Shown: piece after piece, positions 6,446 through 6,810 of the stretch | How positions within the stretch are numbered: the first letter of the stretch is position 1 | Layout: every line of letters starts with the position of its first letter | Assembly (NCBI GenBank): GCA_937983475.1 | Contig: CALJZV010000443.1 | Location: 1-6,810, forward strand | Direction of reading: 5' to 3' | DNA: 6,810 bases | DNA from: an uncultured Verrucomicrobiales bacterium | GTDB lineage: Bacteria; Verrucomicrobiota; Verrucomicrobiia; Limisphaerales; JACDHS01 | Position numbers and translations under genes: made by a program | Notes under the pieces: model-generated | What the model was told of the DNA's origin: nothing | What the model saw: the letters and a program-made list of their open reading frames with translations, nothing else | The model's database searches: none

Positions 6446-6810
6446 TGTTCCGCGCGATAAAGCTGCGGCTTGCCGCGCACCAGTTCGCCGAGGTGTTTTT
6501 CCTTCTCGCGAACAAGGTCGGCGACCACATCAGGATGCTGGCTGGCCACATTGTATTGTTCGCCTGGGTCGTGTCCCAGATGGTAGAGCAGGGGAGGATG
6601 GTGCTTTTCCATCACGACATTGCCGTAAGCGGAGCCGGTGGTGAAATGCGCCTTGAAGGGCCCTTTGCGGAGGGCGAACAATTCTTCGCCGCGATAAAAG
6701 TATTGAATGTTGCGCGCGCTCGACCCCTTGCCAAACAGCATGGGCGACATATCCACGCCATCAATGACACGATCGTTGGGAGTGGAAACACCCGCCAGGG
6801 ACAGGCACGT
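6442..6810 (-). CDS. Type I sulfatase, C-terminal part (gene continues past the right edge)
   Basis: These 122 residues are the end of an arylsulfatase-type protein. The signature is LAG followed by TPNDRVIDGVDMSPMLFG, the block that closes the core of this family, then FYRGEELFALRKGPFKAHF (strands of the C-terminal subdomain), HPPLLYHLGHDPGEQYNVA and a helical tail. Sulfatases of this type hydrolyse sulfate esters using a formylglycine made from a Cys or Ser in a C/S-x-P-x-R motif; that motif is in the missing N-terminal part, so activity and the Cys or Ser type cannot be judged. Location is probably periplasmic, which also cannot be checked here. The reading frame is open to position 6810. 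It is the most upstream gene seen in the - strand operon, coupled by ATGA to the toroid protein. Confidence 0.9.
   Translation of the reverse strand, partial: TCLSLAGVSTPNDRVIDGVDMSPMLFGKGSSARNIQYFYRGEELFALRKGPFKAHFTTGSAYGNVVMEKHHPPLLYHLGHDPGEQYNVASQHPDVVADLVREKEKHLGELVRGKPQLYRAEQ

Overview
The window looks like chromosomal DNA from a GC-rich free-living bacterium. A Verrucomicrobiota (Pedosphaera/Limisphaera-like) or Planctomycetota-type organism is my best guess. The guess rests on a sulfatase paired with a secreted carbohydrate-processing protein and a CBM9-like protein, on weak or absent Shine-Dalgarno sites, and on a long RlhA-type U32 protein. It is an inference from gene content, not from a marker gene.

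Layout, left to right. The + strand carries three genes. The first (2-256) is the end, or all, of a small charged protein I do not recognise. The second (402-863) is a DUF4256 protein whose family-typical N-terminus lies in another reading frame just upstream, so it is frameshifted or degraded. The third (978-3611) is a large U32 peptidase-family protein of the RlhA type, an enzyme linked to hydroxylation of 23S rRNA, with two cysteine clusters. The gap at 864-977 holds an 8-bp inverted repeat and a weak promoter-like pair.

The - strand from the right edge back to 3577 reads as one operon: the C-terminal end of a type I sulfatase (6810 to 6442, cut by the window edge); a secreted, probably alpha/alpha-toroid carbohydrate-active protein (6445 to 5060) that overlaps the sulfatase stop by ATGA; a TauE/SafE-family membrane permease (4992 to 4276) broken by an in-frame TGA; and a CBM9-like protein (4272 to 3577) only 3 bp further on. 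The U32 and CBM9-like genes converge and overlap by 35 bp at their 3' ends.

The likely theme of the - strand operon is use of a sulfated or otherwise decorated polysaccharide: the sulfatase removes sulfate, the toroid protein may act on the backbone, the CBM9-like protein may bind sugar, and the permease may move an anion or sulfur compound. The U32 and DUF4256 genes seem unrelated to this. I found no tRNA, rRNA, CRISPR array, insertion sequence or phage gene. The points most worth a second look are the two broken genes (the TGA in the permease and the frameshift in DUF4256) and an in-frame 8-bp repeat tract inside the U32 gene.
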